Shown here piece after piece: positions 33,075 to 41,939 of a stretch of 64,000 nt of DNA. This DNA is from Chthonomonadia bacterium (GTDB taxonomy: Bacteria; Armatimonadota; HRBIN16). The first letter of the stretch is position 1; every line of letters begins with the position of its first letter. A model generated the notes under the pieces. The model was not told the DNA's origin. It worked only from the letters and a program-made list of their open reading frames with translations, and ran no database searches. The stretch spans positions 47,564 to 111,563 of the forward strand of contig JABUFA010000009.1 in assembly GCA_013314755.1 (NCBI GenBank), given 5' to 3'. The position numbers were made by a program, and so were the translations under genes.

Positions 33075-34454
33075 TTATCGTGCCTGCAGGCGTTGTGCCT
33101 GACCAGCCAGACGCGCCAGCTTCTTGCCGTCGCCCACCACCAGCACGCGCAGACGGTCGGGATGGATATATTTTCTCGCCGCCGCCAGCACATCCTGAGC
33201 CGTCACCACCTGCACGCGCGCGATATAGGTATCATAGGTATCGCGTGGCAGTCCGTGTATCTCCAGAAGCATCTGCGCCGAGACGGCATCGCTCGCCGTG
33301 GGGAACCGGAAGACGAACGAGTTCACCAGACTCTCCTTCGCCTGTTGTAGCTCCTCCTCGGAAGGCGGTTCTTCGGTCAGGCGTCGCACCTGTTCCCGGA
33401 TAAGCTGGATAACCTCCTCGGCGGATTCGCTTTTGGTCTGGCATCCGATGGAGAACAGCCCGCGGGGGTTCGCCGGAGCGATACTGCTCCACACCGCGTA
33501 AGCCAGTCCTCGCTTGTCGCGAATCTCGTGGGTGAGGCGCGAGGTGAAGGAGCCGCCCAGGATGTAGTTCAGCACGTCCAGCGCCGCCCGCTCCGGCACG
33601 CCATAGGCAACGCCCAGATGCCCGATGCGCAGATGCGCCTGGTCCGCCTGTTTGGCGATAAAGCCTGTCGCCGCGGGTTGCTCTTTGGGGGCAGGGATAA
33701 CGGGCAAAGCGGGAGAACCGCCCTTCCATCCACCGAACAGCCGGCGCAGCTCCTCCAGCACGGCGCGGCGGTCAAAGTCGCCCGTGACCGCAATCCAGAT
33801 GTTGCGCGGCGTCACCAGTCGGCGATGCCAGTCCAGCAGATGCTGGCGGGTGATGCTCTGCACCGTTTGCAGGGTGGGAACTCTGCCCAGCGGGTGGTTC
33901 GTTCCATAAACGAATCCGGCGAACTCCCTGCTGGCGATACCGGCAATCTCGTCGTTGCGTCGGCGGATTTGCTCGGTCACCTGCCCCTTTGCCAGCCTCA
34001 CCTGCTCCTCCCGAAAGGCGGGGTTGCGAAGCAGGTCGGCAAGCAGTTCCAGCCCTCTGCGCCAGTCGCGTGCCAGCAAGGACAGCGAGATGCCGAGCGT
34101 ATCGCCATCGTCCGAGATGTCCAGTATCGCCGCCATGTCCTCAATTGCTGTGTTCAGCGCGTCGGGCGAGCGGGTGAGGGTGCCGCCGTTGCGCCAGGCA
34201 CGCACGAAAACCGCGCTCAGTCCCGCTCTGTCGGCGGGTTCGTACAGGCGACCTCCGCGAAGGCGTACCTCCACGTCCACCAGAGGCAGGTCGTGATCCT
34301 CCAGCAGGTAGAGGACGATGCCGTTGGGCAGGACAATCCGTTCGGGCTTGGGCAGAGTGTACTGAAGCGGAGGGTATTCTATCCCTGTCGGTGGCACGGC
34401 GACGGCGGCTGCCATCCAGCACAGGAGAATCGCTATGGGCAGGAATCGGCGCAT
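33075..34454 (-). CDS. M16-family peptidase-like protein lacking the zinc motif
   Basis: 459 residues with a signal peptide (MRRFLPIAILLCWMAAAVAV). The two M16 half-domains are recognisable (VLPNGIVLYLLEDHDLP at the start of the first, HLRIGHLGVAYGVPERAALDVL at the start of the second). Where HxxEH should be, the sequence reads GLSAVFVRAWRNGG, so it is probably inactive in catalysis. Pairing of an inactive and an active M16B subunit is known in bacteria. The active partner is the gene directly upstream, and the two share one base (TGATG). Confidence 0.88.
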   Translation of the reverse strand: MRRFLPIAILLCWMAAAVAVPPTGIEYPPLQYTLPKPERIVLPNGIVLYLLEDHDLPLVDVEVRLRGGRLYEPADRAGLSAVFVRAWRNGGTLTRSPDALNTAIEDMAAILDISDDGDTLGISLSLLARDWRRGLELLADLLRNPAFREEQVRLAKGQVTEQIRRRNDEIAGIASREFAGFVYGTNHPLGRVPTLQTVQSITRQHLLDWHRRLVTPRNIWIAVTGDFDRRAVLEELRRLFGGWKGGSPALPVIPAPKEQPAATGFIAKQADQAHLRIGHLGVAYGVPERAALDVLNYILGGSFTSRLTHEIRDKRGLAYAVWSSIAPANPRGLFSIGCQTKSESAEEVIQLIREQVRRLTEEPPSEEELQQAKESLVNSFVFRFPTASDAVSAQMLLEIHGLPRDTYDTYIARVQVVTAQDVLAAARKYIHPDRLRVLVVGDGKKLARLAGQAQRLQAR

Positions 34455-35938
34455 CACTTCGCCTCCGGTGCGGGTTCCAGCACGGCAACCGTGCAGTTGT
34501 CCTTGTGCAGATACTTCTTTGCCACGCGCAGGATGTCCTGAGCGGTCACCCGGCGTACGCGCTCCACCGAGCGGAACAGCTCGCGCCAGTCGCCCAGCAC
34601 CGCGTCCGCCCACAGCAGCTGCTCCGCCATGCCCTCATTCGAGCGAAGGGCACGCAGGATGTCCGCTTCCGCCCAGGTGCGCATCCGCTTCAGCTCGGCT
34701 TCGGTAACGGACTGGGTTCGCAGGCGGTTCAGTTCGTGCCAGATAGCCTGCTCCAGCTCCTGCGGAGTGTGCGGATAGCGCGGCACCGCATCAATCACGA
34801 AGAGGTTCGGATAACGGTCACCGGGCACGGAATAGGCGGAGACGCTGAGGGCGATTTTGCGCTTTTCTACCAGCTCGCGGTAGAGGCGCGAGGTACGTCC
34901 GCGCGTCAGGATGCCCTGAATCACCGAGAACACCACGTCGTCCTCGTGGGGTGCGTTTGGCTTGTGGAAGCCCATCAGCATCTGCGGGTTCGCAGGCATC
35001 TTCACCACCACGCGCCGAATGCCCCGCTGAGGAGGCTCGGCGGGGATGCGCGCCTGCGGCAGGGGTTGCGCGGGGATGCTTCCGAAATACTTTTCCACCA
35101 GCGCTATCGTCTGCTGGGGGTCCACATCGCCCACCACCGCTAACCAGGTGTTGTTGGGCGCGTAGTAGGTGCGGAAGAACCGGTCAATATCCGCGGTGCG
35201 CAGGCGTGCCACGTCGTCCTGCCAGCCGATGACCGGGTTGCGATAGGGATGCACCAAAAAGGCGGTTGCCATGAAGGCTTCCCATAATGCGCCCTCGGGG
35301 CTGTCGTTGACGCTCTGCCTGCGCTCTTCCAGCACCACGTCGCGCTCCTGATAGAACTGTCGCCACACGGGATGGCTTCTCTGGTCTGCTTGCATCCACG
35401 CCGCCAGCTCCAGACGGTTGGCGGGAATGCTCACCGTGTAAACGGTCACATCGTTGGATGTCCACGCATTGGTTCCCGGACTGCCAGCTCGCTCGAAAAT
35501 GCGGTCGTACTCCTGGGGAATCAGCCACTGGCTCACCTGTTGCAGGAGTTCCTGTTCACGCTGTTGCAGTTGTGCGATGCGCTCCCTGTCCGCCGCGTCG
35601 CCCCTGGCGCGTTCCGCCTCCAGTTGGTCGCGCAGGCGTTCTATCTCGTCCCAGATGGGCTTTTCTCGTTCGTAATCCCTTGTGCCGATGGTGGTCGTGC
35701 CTTTAAACAGCATGTGCTCCAGCATGTGGGTGACGCCGGTGCGTCCACTCTCCTCGTCCACGCCGCCCACTCGGTGCAGGATGTAGAACGCCACCGTCGG
35801 CGATTGCCTGCGCGGAAGTATCAGCACACGCAGACCGTTGCTCAGCCGGTGTTCCACCACACGCTCAGCGAAGTTCGTCTGCGCGTGAGCGATAGCGCAG
35901 AGGCAAATCACAGCAAGAACGATGCTTCTGGTGCGCAT
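34454..35938 (-). CDS. Secreted M16-family zinc metallopeptidase
   Basis: 494 residues with a signal peptide (MRTRSIVLAVICLCAIAHAQ). The inverted zinc motif HMLEH (HxxEH) occurs near residue 72, with a downstream glutamate in VVLEERRQSVND. The segment between the motif and RLELAAWMQAD is unusually rich in Arg/Glu/Gln (LRDQLEAERARGDAADRE), predicted coiled coil. It should form a two-subunit protease with the catalytically dead gene next to it, acting on peptides in the envelope. Confidence 0.92.
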   Translation of the reverse strand: MRTRSIVLAVICLCAIAHAQTNFAERVVEHRLSNGLRVLILPRRQSPTVAFYILHRVGGVDEESGRTGVTHMLEHMLFKGTTTIGTRDYEREKPIWDEIERLRDQLEAERARGDAADRERIAQLQQREQELLQQVSQWLIPQEYDRIFERAGSPGTNAWTSNDVTVYTVSIPANRLELAAWMQADQRSHPVWRQFYQERDVVLEERRQSVNDSPEGALWEAFMATAFLVHPYRNPVIGWQDDVARLRTADIDRFFRTYYAPNNTWLAVVGDVDPQQTIALVEKYFGSIPAQPLPQARIPAEPPQRGIRRVVVKMPANPQMLMGFHKPNAPHEDDVVFSVIQGILTRGRTSRLYRELVEKRKIALSVSAYSVPGDRYPNLFVIDAVPRYPHTPQELEQAIWHELNRLRTQSVTEAELKRMRTWAEADILRALRSNEGMAEQLLWADAVLGDWRELFRSVERVRRVTAQDILRVAKKYLHKDNCTVAVLEPAPEAK

Positions 35939-35944
35939 GGTTGT

Positions 35945-36694
35945 TTACTCTCCCACCAAATCCTGTCGCAGCTGCCACAGTACCTGGGTGCTTTTCATCT
36001 CTCTATCCAGATGATACCTCAGGTGCAGGTGAACCGCCTGCTCGAGTTCCTTGCTGACCTCGTCGCCTGGGAAGTCGGTTTCGCCGCTGGCGTTGAGCAG
36101 TCGCCACACCAGCCATGCCGTGCGCGACAGCCGGACCGTTCCGGGCACCATCCGGGCACAGGAGGGACATAGCGTACCGCCCATCTGCGGGAGGAAAGCT
36201 ATCGTTTCTCCCTCTATGGGCTTGCCACAGCGGGTACAGGTCTCCAGTTCGGGGGAATAGCCCTGCTGAATCATCAGCGCGTTCTCGAATCGGCAGAGCG
36301 TCCATGTGGGATGTTCGGTGGTTTCCAGTTCGTCCAGCGTGCCTGCCAACAGGTCAAAGAGGTCTTCATCGGGCACGTTCTCTTCCAACAAGCGGTCTAC
36401 CAGCTCGCAGGCGTAGATAGCCGTTGCCGCGTTCATCAGCAGGCGATGGAGCCGCGCCCGCGCCCTTTCTACCGACGCCTGAGTGACTATCCAGAAGGTT
36501 CTGCCCGGCGCGAGATGAAAACGCGCCTGCACGCAGGTCTCGGTGGAGCCTGCCAGCTTGCTGGTGGGCTTGCGGGCGCCTCTGGCAACTGCGGAGAGTT
36601 TGCCCATCTCACGGGTGAACAGCGTGAGGGATTTATCCGCCTCGCCCAGAGGTCGCCTGCGCAAGACGATTGCCTGCACGTTAACGGGGGGCAA
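35945..36694 (-). CDS. recO: DNA repair protein RecO
   Basis: 249 residues with the N-terminal OB-fold start QAIVLRRRPLGEADKSLTLFT, then a helical part and a four-cysteine zinc site (CTRCG near residue 158 and CPSC near residue 180). RecO helps RecA load onto SSB-coated DNA. The start appears to be TTG at 36694, immediately after the deoC TAG, with GGAGGAAGGT upstream. An internal GTG five codons later is an alternative. Confidence 0.93.
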   Translation of the reverse strand: MPPVNVQAIVLRRRPLGEADKSLTLFTREMGKLSAVARGARKPTSKLAGSTETCVQARFHLAPGRTFWIVTQASVERARARLHRLLMNAATAIYACELVDRLLEENVPDEDLFDLLAGTLDELETTEHPTWTLCRFENALMIQQGYSPELETCTRCGKPIEGETIAFLPQMGGTLCPSCARMVPGTVRLSRTAWLVWRLLNASGETDFPGDEVSKELEQAVHLHLRYHLDREMKSTQVLWQLRQDLVGE

Positions 36695-37372
36695 CTATGA
36701 ACCTTCCTCCAGTTGCTGTATCAGCGCGACACCGCTGCTGGTGCCGATGCGGTCCGCGCCGGCTTGCAGGAGTTCCAGTGCAACCTTCAGCGTGCGAATA
36801 CCACCAGCCGCTTTGACCTTCAGATGTGGCGGAGCGGCGGAACGCAACAGCTTCACATCCTCAATGGTTGCCCCTCCCTCGCCGAAGCCGGTGGAGGTCT
36901 TCACGAAATCCGCCCCGCATTCGGCGACCACGCGCGTTGCCTGTATCTTCTCCTCCTGCGTCAGGTAACAGCACTCAATGATGACCTTCAGCACGGCAGG
37001 AGAACCAGCCGAGCGACACAGGGAGGCGATTTGTTCGATCTCATGACGCACGGTGCGCCAGTCGCCCGATTTGAGCGCAGGCAGAGCGATGACCATATCC
37101 AGCTCGGTCGCCCCTGCGGCTAACGACTGCTCGGCTTCGTACAGCTTGACCGAAGGCATGTTCGCGCCCAGCGGAAAGCCCACCACCGTGCCCACGGCAA
37201 TCGGTGTGCCCTTCAGGTTGCGCACAGCGCGTTCGACCCAGAAGGGCAGGATGCACACACTGGCGAAGCCGTAACCCTTTGCCTCTTCGCATAAACGGTC
37301 GATATCCTCCGCCGTGCTGTAGGGGCGCAGGAGGGTATGGTCAATGCGTTGAGCCAGTTCTTGCCGATTCAT
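36695..37372 (-). CDS. deoC: Deoxyribose-phosphate aldolase
   Basis: 225 residues of the class I aldolase that splits deoxyribose-5-phosphate. Visible are IDHTLLRPYST at the start, VCILPFWV, VVGFPLGAN, LKVIIECCYLT (catalytic lysine region) and FVKTSTGFGEGGAT with the Schiff-base lysine. The start at 37372 was chosen on homology. Upstream codons to 37459 lie inside bioY. Operon member between bioY and recO. Confidence 0.95.
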   Translation of the reverse strand: MNRQELAQRIDHTLLRPYSTAEDIDRLCEEAKGYGFASVCILPFWVERAVRNLKGTPIAVGTVVGFPLGANMPSVKLYEAEQSLAAGATELDMVIALPALKSGDWRTVRHEIEQIASLCRSAGSPAVLKVIIECCYLTQEEKIQATRVVAECGADFVKTSTGFGEGGATIEDVKLLRSAAPPHLKVKAAGGIRTLKVALELLQAGADRIGTSSGVALIQQLEEGS

Positions 37373-37376
37373 CGGA

Positions 37377-37967
37377 TTATCTATCCCCCTGCTTGACCGT
37401 GCTAGACAGCCAGTGTACTCCCCGCGCACAAAGGGCGGCGACAGCGATTTTGACCGCATCGCCCAGCAGGAAGGGTACGACGCCCATTACCACCGCCTGC
37501 ACGGCACTCAGGTGCAGGAAGGTTGCCAGCCAGGTGGCTCCAATGGCGTGAATCACGGCTGTGCCTGCTGCTCCTGCCAGCAGGTAACTTGCCAGCGTGC
37601 GTTTCGGCGTTCGTTCCACCATCGCGCCCACCACGTACGCCGCCAGCGGATACGCCAGCAGGTAACCGCCCGTCCCACGTGGGTTGAACAGATACCAGAA
37701 GCCGCCTCCCGCCGCGAAAACTGGCAATCCGAGAAAGCCCATCAGCAGGTACTGTGCCTGTGCCGCCGCGCCCCATCGCGCTCCCAGCACCATGCCCGAC
37801 AACAGCACAAACAGCGTCTGCAGGGTGACGGGCACTGGGGTATAGGGCAAGGGCACACTGCATCGCGCCCCCCACGCGGTCAACAGCGCAAAGCAGACGC
37901 TTTGCACCCACAGCAGCTTGTCCGTCGCCACGCGGGACAGTACCGTCTGCCAAACCGCTCTGTTCAT
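37377..37967 (-). CDS. bioY: Biotin transporter BioY
   Basis: 196 residues with about six hydrophobic helices. BioY is the substrate-binding S component of an ECF biotin importer. Family segments include VPLPYTPVPVTLQTLFVLLSGMVLGAR near the N-terminus (described in parts), GPRGTGGYLLAYPLAAY-like NPRGTGGYLLAYPLAA, and a final region with LLGDAVKIAVAAL. No biotin synthesis or ECF module genes are adjacent. Its ATG overlaps the coaX stop (ATGA). Confidence 0.9.
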   Translation of the reverse strand: MNRAVWQTVLSRVATDKLLWVQSVCFALLTAWGARCSVPLPYTPVPVTLQTLFVLLSGMVLGARWGAAAQAQYLLMGFLGLPVFAAGGGFWYLFNPRGTGGYLLAYPLAAYVVGAMVERTPKRTLASYLLAGAAGTAVIHAIGATWLATFLHLSAVQAVVMGVVPFLLGDAVKIAVAALCARGVHWLSSTVKQGDR

Positions 37968-38740
37968 GCTACGCCTCCGGTCACTCGTTCCCAGATGATA
38001 CGCAAGCCCTCCAGCGTCAGCCAGGGGTCTACATGCCGAATCGTACGGGTTTCGACGGCGACACGCTCCGCCAATCCGCCCGTTGCCACCACCGGTGCCT
38101 CACAACCGAGCTCCCTGTAGATACGTTCCACCAGCGCGTCGATCGCGCCTGCGTAACCGAACATGATGCCCGACTGCATGGCTTCCACCGTCGTGCGTCC
38201 AATGACGTGCTCTGGCGCAACCAGTTCGATACGCGGCAGCCTCGCGGCGGTGCGGAATAGCGCCTCTGCGGAGATGCCGATACCCGCCATAATGCATCCG
38301 CCCAGGTACTCTCCCTGCGGCGAGATGACGTCCAGTGTGGTCGCCGTGCCGAAGTCCACCACGATAGCCGGTGCGCCGTACTTGTGAATAGCCGCCACCG
38401 CGTTCACCAGGCGGTCTGCGCCCACTTCGCGCGGGTCGTGGTAGCGTATGGGAACGCCCAGCGGCAGGTCGTGCGAGACGAATATCGGCTCCACATGGAA
38501 GAACCGCCTCGCCATCCCCTGCAGGGCATCGGTCATCGGGGGCACGACGTTGGAGATAATCACGCCGCGAATCTGCTCGTTGGCGATGGAGGCGTATTGC
38601 AGCAGGTGGGTCATCAGCAAGCCGTGCTCATCGGCGGTGCGCTCGCGGTCGGTACGCACGCGCCAGTGCTGAACCAAGTCCTGCCCCTCGTACACGCCCA
38701 CCACGATATTGGTATTGCCTACGTCCAGAGTCAGAAGCAT
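37964..38740 (-). CDS. coaX: Type III pantothenate kinase
   Basis: 258 residues. CoaX phosphorylates pantothenate, the first step of coenzyme A synthesis. Diagnostic segments are LLTLDVGNTNIVVGVYEG (phosphate 1 loop), GADRLVNAVAAIHKYG and VVDFGTATTLDVI, and VVATGGLAERV near the end. It follows glmM with a 5-nt gap. BirA is not fused or adjacent, unlike in some genomes, although bioY follows. Confidence 0.95.
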   Translation of the reverse strand: MLLTLDVGNTNIVVGVYEGQDLVQHWRVRTDRERTADEHGLLMTHLLQYASIANEQIRGVIISNVVPPMTDALQGMARRFFHVEPIFVSHDLPLGVPIRYHDPREVGADRLVNAVAAIHKYGAPAIVVDFGTATTLDVISPQGEYLGGCIMAGIGISAEALFRTAARLPRIELVAPEHVIGRTTVEAMQSGIMFGYAGAIDALVERIYRELGCEAPVVATGGLAERVAVETRTIRHVDPWLTLEGLRIIWERVTGGVA

Positions 38741-38745
38741 TCGGG

Positions 38746-40095
38746 TTACTCCTCGGGTTTACCGCATACCTGCAGGACGATTTCCTCCAGCTCTTTTGCC
38801 ACCTCTTCGATGCGCGTGCGTTCACAGGCTTCCAGCATAATGCGCACCACAGGTTCTGTCCCCGAGGGGCGGATGTTCACGCGCGACGGGTTGCCGAGCG
38901 ATTGCAGAGCCTGTGCTTCCACCTCGCCAGCACGGTCGTACCGCTGCCAGGCGTGCTTATCGCGCACCCGCACATTGCGTATGGTCTGGGGATACTGCTC
39001 CATCACCTTCGCCAGTTCAGAGAGCGGCTGTTCGGTATGCTGCATCAGTGCAAGCACCTGCAGAGCGGTCAGCAGACCGTCTCCGGTGGTGGTGTATTCG
39101 GCGAAGATGATGTGTCCCGACTGCTCGCCGCCCAGCACAGCATCCAGCTCGCGCATCCGCTCTGCCACGTACCGGTCGCCGACCTTTGTGCGCTCCAGCC
39201 GGATGTTGTGCGCCTTCATCGCCTCTTCCAGCCCCAGGTTGCTCATGATGGTGGCAACCAGCACGTTATTGCGCAGGCGTCCTTCCTTCTTGAGGTGGAT
39301 GGCGCTCATCGCCATGATGCGGTCGCCGTCTACTTCGTTGCCGTGCTCATCGCTCAGGATAACCCGGTCGGCGTCGCCGTCAAAAGACAGTCCGACGTCG
39401 GCGCGTTGTTCCTTCACCGTCTGGCGCATGCTTTCGGTGTGCAGCGAGCCGCATCCCGCGTTGATATTGATGCCGTCTGGTGCGCAGTGGATGGGAATAA
39501 CCTCCGCTCCTAGCTGAGACAGCACGCGGGGCGCGATGCTGTAGGCGGCACCGTTAGCTCCGTCTACCACCACGCGCATTCCCTTCAGCGAACAGCCGGT
39601 GCTGGCAATCAGATGGGCAATGTACTGGTCTATCAGTTCGCTGTCGCGGTGTATGGTGCCGATATGTTCCCCGTGAGCGGGGCGGATGTTCTGCCAATCG
39701 TTGACCAGCTTCTCAATTTCGTCCTCTATGGCATCGGGCAGTTTGCAGCCGTCCACGCTGAAGAACTTGATGCCGTTATCCTGGAAGGGGTTATGGGAGG
39801 CGGAGATGACCGCTCCCGCGTCCGCCTGCGAGTTTTTGGTACAGTATGCCACCGCCGGGGTTGGCAATATGCCCAGCAGGGTGACCTTTGCGCCTGTTGC
39901 ACACAGCCCTGCGACCAGCGCGGCTTCAAGCATATCCCCCGATAAACGAGTATCACGCCCCACCAGTATGTGTGGGGCGTGGTTGCCATTGCCCAGAACC
40001 GCTGCCGCTGCCATGCCCAACTGCATCGCCAGAAGAGGGGTCAGGTCGCGGTTGGCGACGCCGCGCACCCCATCGGTGCCGAATAGCCGTGCCAT
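38746..40095 (-). CDS. glmM: Phosphoglucosamine mutase
   Basis: 449 residues. GlmM converts glucosamine-6-phosphate to glucosamine-1-phosphate for UDP-GlcNAc synthesis. Marks: MARLFGTDGVRGVAN, the phosphoserine loop ISASHNPFQDNGIKFF, the metal loop SFDGDADRVILSD, and the sugar/phosphate loops GEQSGHIIF and RPSGTEPVVRIM. Its ATG shares a base with the grpE stop (TGATG). Product feeds glmU at 30 kb. Confidence 0.97.
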   Translation of the reverse strand: MARLFGTDGVRGVANRDLTPLLAMQLGMAAAAVLGNGNHAPHILVGRDTRLSGDMLEAALVAGLCATGAKVTLLGILPTPAVAYCTKNSQADAGAVISASHNPFQDNGIKFFSVDGCKLPDAIEDEIEKLVNDWQNIRPAHGEHIGTIHRDSELIDQYIAHLIASTGCSLKGMRVVVDGANGAAYSIAPRVLSQLGAEVIPIHCAPDGININAGCGSLHTESMRQTVKEQRADVGLSFDGDADRVILSDEHGNEVDGDRIMAMSAIHLKKEGRLRNNVLVATIMSNLGLEEAMKAHNIRLERTKVGDRYVAERMRELDAVLGGEQSGHIIFAEYTTTGDGLLTALQVLALMQHTEQPLSELAKVMEQYPQTIRNVRVRDKHAWQRYDRAGEVEAQALQSLGNPSRVNIRPSGTEPVVRIMLEACERTRIEEVAKELEEIVLQVCGKPEE

Positions 40096-40730
40096 CAGTT
40101 CTTTACCACCTTTACACGGCTTGGGCGCAGAACGCGCGACTGGATCATGTAACCGCGCTCCACCTCTTCCAGCACGGTTTCATCGGGGTGTTCGGGGCTG
40201 TGCACACGCTGGACGGCTTCGTGGAAGTTGGGGTCAAACGGCTTGCCCACCGCTTCAATGGGCTGTACCCCCGCTTCCCGCAACAGCGACTGCATCTGTC
40301 TGTATGTCATCTGCACGCCCTCCATGAGTTTCTCGAAGGATTGGCTCTCTTCCGCCGCCTGAAGGGCGCGCTCGAAGTTGTCCATCACACGCAGTAAGCC
40401 TCGCAGGAACTCCTCTAGGGCGATGCGACGAATCTCTTCCATCTCCTGGCGCGTGCGACGGCGAAAGTTATCAAAGTCCGCCATCGTGCGCAGGAGGCTA
40501 TCGTGCTTCTCCGCCAGCTGCTGTTTCAGCAGGGCGTTTTCCCCTTCTAATGCACGCAGGCGCGCTTCGAGTTCCGCAACGTCTGCCACCTCCGGCTCGC
40601 CCGTCGGCTCCGACGGTACCTCCGCCTGGGCAGAGAGGGTCTCCTCCTGGCGCGCCTCGGGCTGTTCCTCGTGAATCTGTTTCTTACGTTTCATGCCGTC
40701 TCTCTCCATAGTCTCTTCGTGATACCTCAT
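40095..40730 (-). CDS. grpE: Nucleotide exchange factor GrpE
   Basis: 211 residues: an acidic disordered N-terminus, a long coiled coil (about 50-120 with LRALEGENALLKQQLAEKHD and ADFDNFRRRTRQE), then the C-terminal beta-domain with PFDPNFHEAVQRV and RGYMIQSRVLRPSRVKV. It releases ADP from DnaK. The ATG at 40728-40730 overlaps the hrcA stop (ATGA). Later starts at 40709 and 40694, the latter after GGAGAGAG, are possible. dnaK and dnaJ are not adjacent. Confidence 0.95.
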   Translation of the reverse strand: MRYHEETMERDGMKRKKQIHEEQPEARQEETLSAQAEVPSEPTGEPEVADVAELEARLRALEGENALLKQQLAEKHDSLLRTMADFDNFRRRTRQEMEEIRRIALEEFLRGLLRVMDNFERALQAAEESQSFEKLMEGVQMTYRQMQSLLREAGVQPIEAVGKPFDPNFHEAVQRVHSPEHPDETVLEEVERGYMIQSRVLRPSRVKVVKN

Positions 40731-41779
40731 GAGGTCACACTGATCTGCGTCAGCACGTGCGATAATGCTTTCGAGACGTATTCCACCACCGAAGTGGCAA
40801 TCTCATAGTGCATTCGCGTTGGTCCCAGCACGGAAATCGTGCCGGCGATGCGGTCACCGATACGATAGGATGATGCCACCAGGCTGAGGGAACGTCCCTC
40901 CGGCAGGGGATTCTCTTCGCCGATGATCACCTGCACCCTGCCCGAGCCTGCCAGTCGCTGCAGGATGCGCATCAGCACCTGGGGACGCTCCAGCAGGGAG
41001 ATGACCGGATACAATCGGTCTACCTGTCTGAACTCCGGCTGTTCAATGATATACTGGATGCCCTCCAGAAACACCTCTTGCTCGCTGAGGGTTTCAATAC
41101 AGTCTTTGATTGCCTGCGAAACGGGAACCCACACCGTCTCCGTCAGCGGTGAGCCAGCAGGTATCGCCGGCGGCTCGGCGTTCAACAGGTCGCGCAGGGC
41201 ACGACCGGCGTAGTGCTGTTGCAGTATCTGGTGCATCACCGCCATCTGCGCTTCGCTGACCCGTTCGGGCACGGGGATCAGGCGGTGTTCCACCTGTCCA
41301 CTGCTGGCAACCACCACCAGCAGTATCTTGGCGGGCGCGGGCTGTGAGAGCAGGATATGCCGGATAGACACCACATCGGTTTCGGGCGCGGTTGCCAGCG
41401 AGGCATAGCGAGTGGTTTCGGCGAGCAGGCGACAGGTCGCCTGCAGGAGGCGTTCCAGCTCGCCCGCTTCAGGGTTGGATGGCGAAAACAGCGTGGTGTG
41501 CTGAGGCGCCAGCACCGAGTTCGCCGGCACCGGCGTCATCAGATGGTCCACATAGTAGCGGTAGCCCAGGTCCGAGGGAATGCGCCCTGCCGAAACGTGC
41601 GGTTGGCGCAGGTAGCCCATTTCAGACATCTCTGCCATCTCGTTGCGCACCGTTGCCGAGCTGATGCGCAGATGATAACGTTCCACCACCGCCTCCGAGC
41701 CGACCGGCTCGGCGGTTGCCACGTGGTCCTGAACTACCGCCTGTAAGATAAACGCTTTGCGGGCATCTAACATGCGCAT
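40727..41779 (-). CDS. hrcA: Heat-inducible transcription repressor HrcA
   Basis: About 350 residues. The N-terminal winged helix (RKAFILQAVVQDHVATAEPVGS and ISSATVRNEMAEMSEMGYL) is followed by the HrcA-specific HVSAGRIPSDLGYRYYVD. The C-terminal GAF-like domain follows. HrcA represses chaperone genes through the CIRCE element. No CIRCE is visible upstream. Three in-frame starts (GTG 41788, ATG 41779, ATG 41773) compete. GGGGGAGAG at the best spacing favours 41779. First gene of an eleven-gene operon. Confidence 0.94.
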   Translation of the reverse strand: MRMLDARKAFILQAVVQDHVATAEPVGSEAVVERYHLRISSATVRNEMAEMSEMGYLRQPHVSAGRIPSDLGYRYYVDHLMTPVPANSVLAPQHTTLFSPSNPEAGELERLLQATCRLLAETTRYASLATAPETDVVSIRHILLSQPAPAKILLVVVASSGQVEHRLIPVPERVSEAQMAVMHQILQQHYAGRALRDLLNAEPPAIPAGSPLTETVWVPVSQAIKDCIETLSEQEVFLEGIQYIIEQPEFRQVDRLYPVISLLERPQVLMRILQRLAGSGRVQVIIGEENPLPEGRSLSLVASSYRIGDRIAGTISVLGPTRMHYEIATSVVEYVSKALSHVLTQISVTS

Positions 41780-41803
41780 CTCTCGCACTCTCCCCCTTAT
41801 GTG

Positions 41804-41833
41804 AATATAGCCTTACAAAGGGCGTTTTGTCAA
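41804..41833 (-). promoter_or_regulatory. Sigma70 promoter of the hrcA-grpE-glmM operon
   Basis: TTGACA (-35, 41828-41833) and TATATT (-10, 41804-41809) with an 18-bp spacer on the reverse strand, ahead of a short leader and the hrcA ribosome site. It is the only good promoter seen for the run of genes down to 32349. Confidence 0.72.
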
Positions 41834-41880
41834 GGTTGCCCGCCGATAGTGATTGTGGCAAAAGGGACGGATTCGTGTAG

Positions 41881-41919
41881 GTGAACGCCCCTCTCCCCAA
41901 ACGCGGGGAGAGGGGTCAC
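41881..41919. terminator. Repeat-derived hairpin between the hrcA operon and the PKD-protein gene
   Basis: CCCCTCTCCCC and GGGGAGAGGGG pair perfectly over 11 bp around AAACGC, and GTGA/TCAC outside extends it. It has no T-tract on the reverse strand. The sequence belongs to the same repeat family as copies at 27.4 and 57.5-57.7 kb. It may also stabilise RNA ends. Confidence 0.5.
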
Positions 41920-41939
41920 GCGGAAAAATTCCGGAAGGT

